Shown one piece after another: positions 61,226 to 64,000 of a stretch of 64,000 nucleotides of DNA. Positions within the stretch are counted from its first letter, which is position 1. Every line of letters begins with the position of its first letter. This stretch comes from Glomus cerebriforme (Eukaryota > Glomeromycota > Glomeromycetes > Glomerales > Glomeraceae): positions 10,909 to 74,908 of the forward strand of contig QKYT01000172.1 of assembly GCA_003550305.1 (NCBI GenBank). Reading direction: 5' to 3'. Position numbers and translations under genes: made by a program. The notes under the pieces were generated by a model. It did not search any database. It was not told the DNA's origin and saw only the letters and a program-made list of their open reading frames with translations.

Positions 61226-63747
61226 TCATGGTATATTAATTTTAAAATCAAGAAATCTTGATGCAAATTCTGAGATATCATAATCCTTTATTGGTTCTTC
61301 TTCAGGAATATCATCATAATTATTATCATCATTATCATCAATATCATCATCATCTTCTTCATCATCACTATCTTCCAGATCTCTGATAAATGGAACTTTA
61401 TCTACATCAAATATCTCCTTTAATATTAATACTAATACTGTATGATTTGAAATTTTATCAGGCTCTACCTCCTCAAGGTTATCCAAAGATTCGTCAACCA
61501 TAACTTTTAATTCATCTTTAGAATATTTTGAACTTGCATATTTTAATTTATCATTTGCTTTTGAAACATAATATAATCAAATTTTAGCCATAAATTCAAC
61601 TTTTGATATTTGTAAGCTAAGTCTTCTCTTGCCATAGAAATATCCAAGAATTGAGAATACTCTCTCACAACTAGTGCTGTGAGATACAACAGATAGAACA
61701 TAAAGAGCAAGTTCTTGCAAATAATTGCTAGTATCATCAATGACAAGCCACCATAATATAGAAGTTTCATCTGAATCTTTAATTACTTTGTTATAAAGTT
61801 TTAGTCTAAGTTTATATTTACACATTTAAAAGAGAAACTCTTCACATGATTTTTGGTTATTTCCCATCTTTTTCCAAATATTACCAGCGGCTGAAGCAAT
61901 TAAAGAATATTTCTATTTTGTAACTCTTGTTATGAAAATAATTATCATTATTAGCTGTTATTTGTTATTATATAAATAAAAAAAATATATATATGTTTTT
62001 TTTATATACCTCAAAATCTTGGATGTAAAAAGTAAGCTAACAAATATAAAGAAATATCGATTTGTTAAACGCCTATATTGCATGTTTCTGAAATGATACT
62101 AAATTACTTGAATTAAAATGTTTGATTTCATAAGCCAAACAAATCATTTGGATAAATATATCAGCTAAATTAGTTTGGTTTCCTTCAAGCATTAATATTG
62201 CATTTTTGATAGGTCAGAGTAGTTTGACTAAAGTATTAACTTTATCATAAAAATCAGTTCTTTTAAAAATTTTTTTAACATTAGAATTAGTAATTTTCTC
62301 AGAATGGTTAGTTATTACCTAAATAATAAAGTAATACTTAGTTAAATATATATCTTCAATAAATTAAAAATATAATAAATATTACTTCATCAAGAGTCCA
62401 TTTCATTCTAACAATTGAATAAGTTGTCTTATACATGGATATCCATCTTGTTTTGATAAAAATTTTCAATCCACTACCTTTAATTTTTAGAATCTTTGCA
62501 GATTCAGTTAATAAATTATTGCAAATATATAATGCTTTAAAATAATTGGTAACACTATTACAAGCAACTAAAATTTTAGAAACTGTTCTGTGATCTATTA
62601 AAATTAATATATTATTTAATATGATGAATTCTTTCATTATGATATTAAGAGATCATAAATTAACTAATTAAAAGAAAAATTAATAAAATATTACTCAAGA
62701 TTGACTTTGTGATTAAATTTATAAAATGAGTGATACATCTCAAATTTAATATCGAGGGATACTCCTTAGAAATAATTTCTCAAGTACATCGAACATTCGA
62801 TGTATTGTCAGTGACAACTATACTAAACTTTTTTGCCCCAATCTTTTTTATAATCTTTTTTATTTCAGACGTAAGGAATTCTCCAGTATGATGAGATGAA
62901 GAAAAATTCTAAAGACAATAAAGATATTGCTGATTGGAAGGAGTTAATATGACAAAATTATATATGAAAAGAGTACTTGCACTAATCCAGCCATCCAAGG
63001 CTAATAATAAATTTATTATTATAATGCTAGTGGATTTATATAATAAAAAGTTAAAATAATTACCAAGTGTTAAGTTTTTGAAATACTCTAATTCTTTATT
63101 AATAGCTTGATTAACTCATGAAGTTTTTTAATTAAGAAGAGATTCTAAAAGTACCTTTCATGAAGAATGACAATAATTTGAATGTAATTGATATAACAAT
63201 TCATGAAAAAATGGACTATCGATTACAGCAAATGGTATTCTACAACAAACAAAAGCTCAAATAAGTGCTCGATCAATAATTACTGTTTTGTTTGGTGGTA
63301 ATTCTTGATTCTCATAATAATCTTCAATTTCAGATTGAATTTAATAAAATAGTTGAAAAAAATAATTAACTTAAAAGTTAAAACATGAATACAATNATAC
63401 AATTAATAATTAATATAATTAATTATACCATTAGAACTTCTCCTTCTCTTATTAGAAATTATTGATTGACTTGATTCTTATGAGGCAATAGAAGCCGGTT
63501 CATCTTCCAAGGAGTCCTTTGCAGCGAGATATCCAAGCCAGTAGTTTTGAATATCTTCAGGACAGTCAGCACACTTGTTAGCAAGATAAGATTATAATAT
63601 ATTTACATATGTGCGTAGCCATTTTTTATGGCACAACTTGCATTCTTCAGAAAAATGGCCTGGTAACTTTAATGGAACTTGCACAAAATATTTCCAGACT
63701 TCATCCTGTTTGTGACCACTTTTACCTTTAGAATTTTGTCTAGTCAT
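61226..63747 (-). pseudogene. broken hAT transposase gene
   Basis: The start at 63747 (MTRQNSKGKSGHKQDEVWKY) leads into a BED-type finger (CKLCHKKW, later ANKCADCP). Blocks follow in the usual hAT order: RIPFAVIDSPFFHELL, LDGWISASTLFIYNFVILTP, IVVTDNTSNVR, ILNLRCMHHSFY, KGSGLKIFIKTRWISMYKTT, and the dimerisation domain LQELALYVLSVVSHSTSCER then VFSILGYFYGKRR. The last piece (61226-61501) is a strongly acidic tail. Stops and frame changes break it in several places (for example TAA after YVNIL, TGA within the second block), so it is dead. The conserved Trp of the RWISMY motif and the SxxCER motif remain. Confidence 0.8.
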
Positions 63748-64000
63748 AATAGGATAAAAAAAAAAGAAAATTGATATAAACTGTATAACATAAATAAACC
63801 TATTTATATATTTAATTACTTAATTTTAATTGGCTAATTTTAATTTGGCATTTTGGCATTAATTTCAAATTTCAGCATGAATTTTGGATTTCAGATTTTC
63901 AGATTTTAAAATATTTCAGATTACGGTTTTGAAATTTTGGCAAATTTGAAATATTTCAGTTTCGAGACCAGACTTAATGCTGCTGACATTTAAGAAAAAA

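Larger units (their letters stand above)
55551..63976. mobile_element. 8.4-kb hAT element, 8-bp target duplication, carrying a nested transposon
   Basis: A perfect 8-bp direct repeat ATGCTGCT flanks it at 55543-55550 and 63977-63984. The ends are TAAGACTGGTCCC and GAGACCAGACTTA (reverse complement TAAGTCTGGTCTC). Just inside both ends lie many copies of AAATCTGAAAT/CAAAATC in inverted orientation, like the sub-terminal binding sites of hAT elements. A broken hAT transposase gene occupies 61226-63747 on the minus strand, starting about 230 bp from the right end. Removing the nested element (55849-60366) leaves about 3.9 kb, a normal hAT size. Confidence 0.85.

Overview
The window looks like nuclear DNA of an arbuscular-mycorrhizal-type fungus (Glomeromycotina, Rhizophagus-like). 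The evidence is a very AT-rich base composition, fungal housekeeping genes cut by many short GT-AG introns (mostly 50-120 nt), very long homopolymer tracts, and large repeat blocks with decaying transposons. The taxon is an inference; no organelle, rRNA or tRNA marker was found.

Layout. Positions 1-8.1 kb are mostly repeats: the 3' end of an unidentified gene, a hAT transposase remnant, a MITE and heavily decayed coding sequence. A gene-rich block runs from 8.2 to 40.2 kb. On the minus strand it holds RNA polymerase III subunit RPC2 (11 exons), an epsinR/Ent3-type ENTH adaptor (8 exons), a single-exon Prp2/DHX16-type splicing helicase, and a TPX2-like spindle protein (7 exons). On the plus strand it holds a secreted GH18 domain fused through a membrane span to a cytosolic SH3 domain, TATA-binding protein (5 exons), a dienelactone-hydrolase-family enzyme (8 exons), exocyst subunit Sec15 (18 exons), and a Uma2-like nuclease-fold gene with an in-frame stop. 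Between the ENTH and helicase genes lies a duplicated array of stem-loops whose arms co-vary.

From 40.2 kb to the end the window is transposon territory, and several element boundaries can be fixed from terminal inverted repeats and target-site duplications. These are a 442-bp hAT-type MITE (42.8-43.25 kb), a 4.8-kb element with a 9-bp duplication and a mostly intact spliced ORF (43.4-48.2 kb, containing an assembly gap), a 1.17-kb foldback element with an 8-bp duplication (48.5-49.6 kb), and an 8.4-kb hAT element with an 8-bp duplication (55.55-63.98 kb). The last contains a second DNA transposon, which in turn carries a MITE in one of its introns. Nonsense codons in the decayed elements are strongly biased to TGA, which suggests cytosine deamination.

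The gene block serves core functions (transcription by Pol III and TBP, splicing, spindle, clathrin adaptors, exocytosis) with no operon-like logic. The most distinctive host gene is the GH18-TM-SH3 protein, whose layout is that of a cell-surface receptor. Exon coordinates were read by eye from splice signals and reading-frame continuity.
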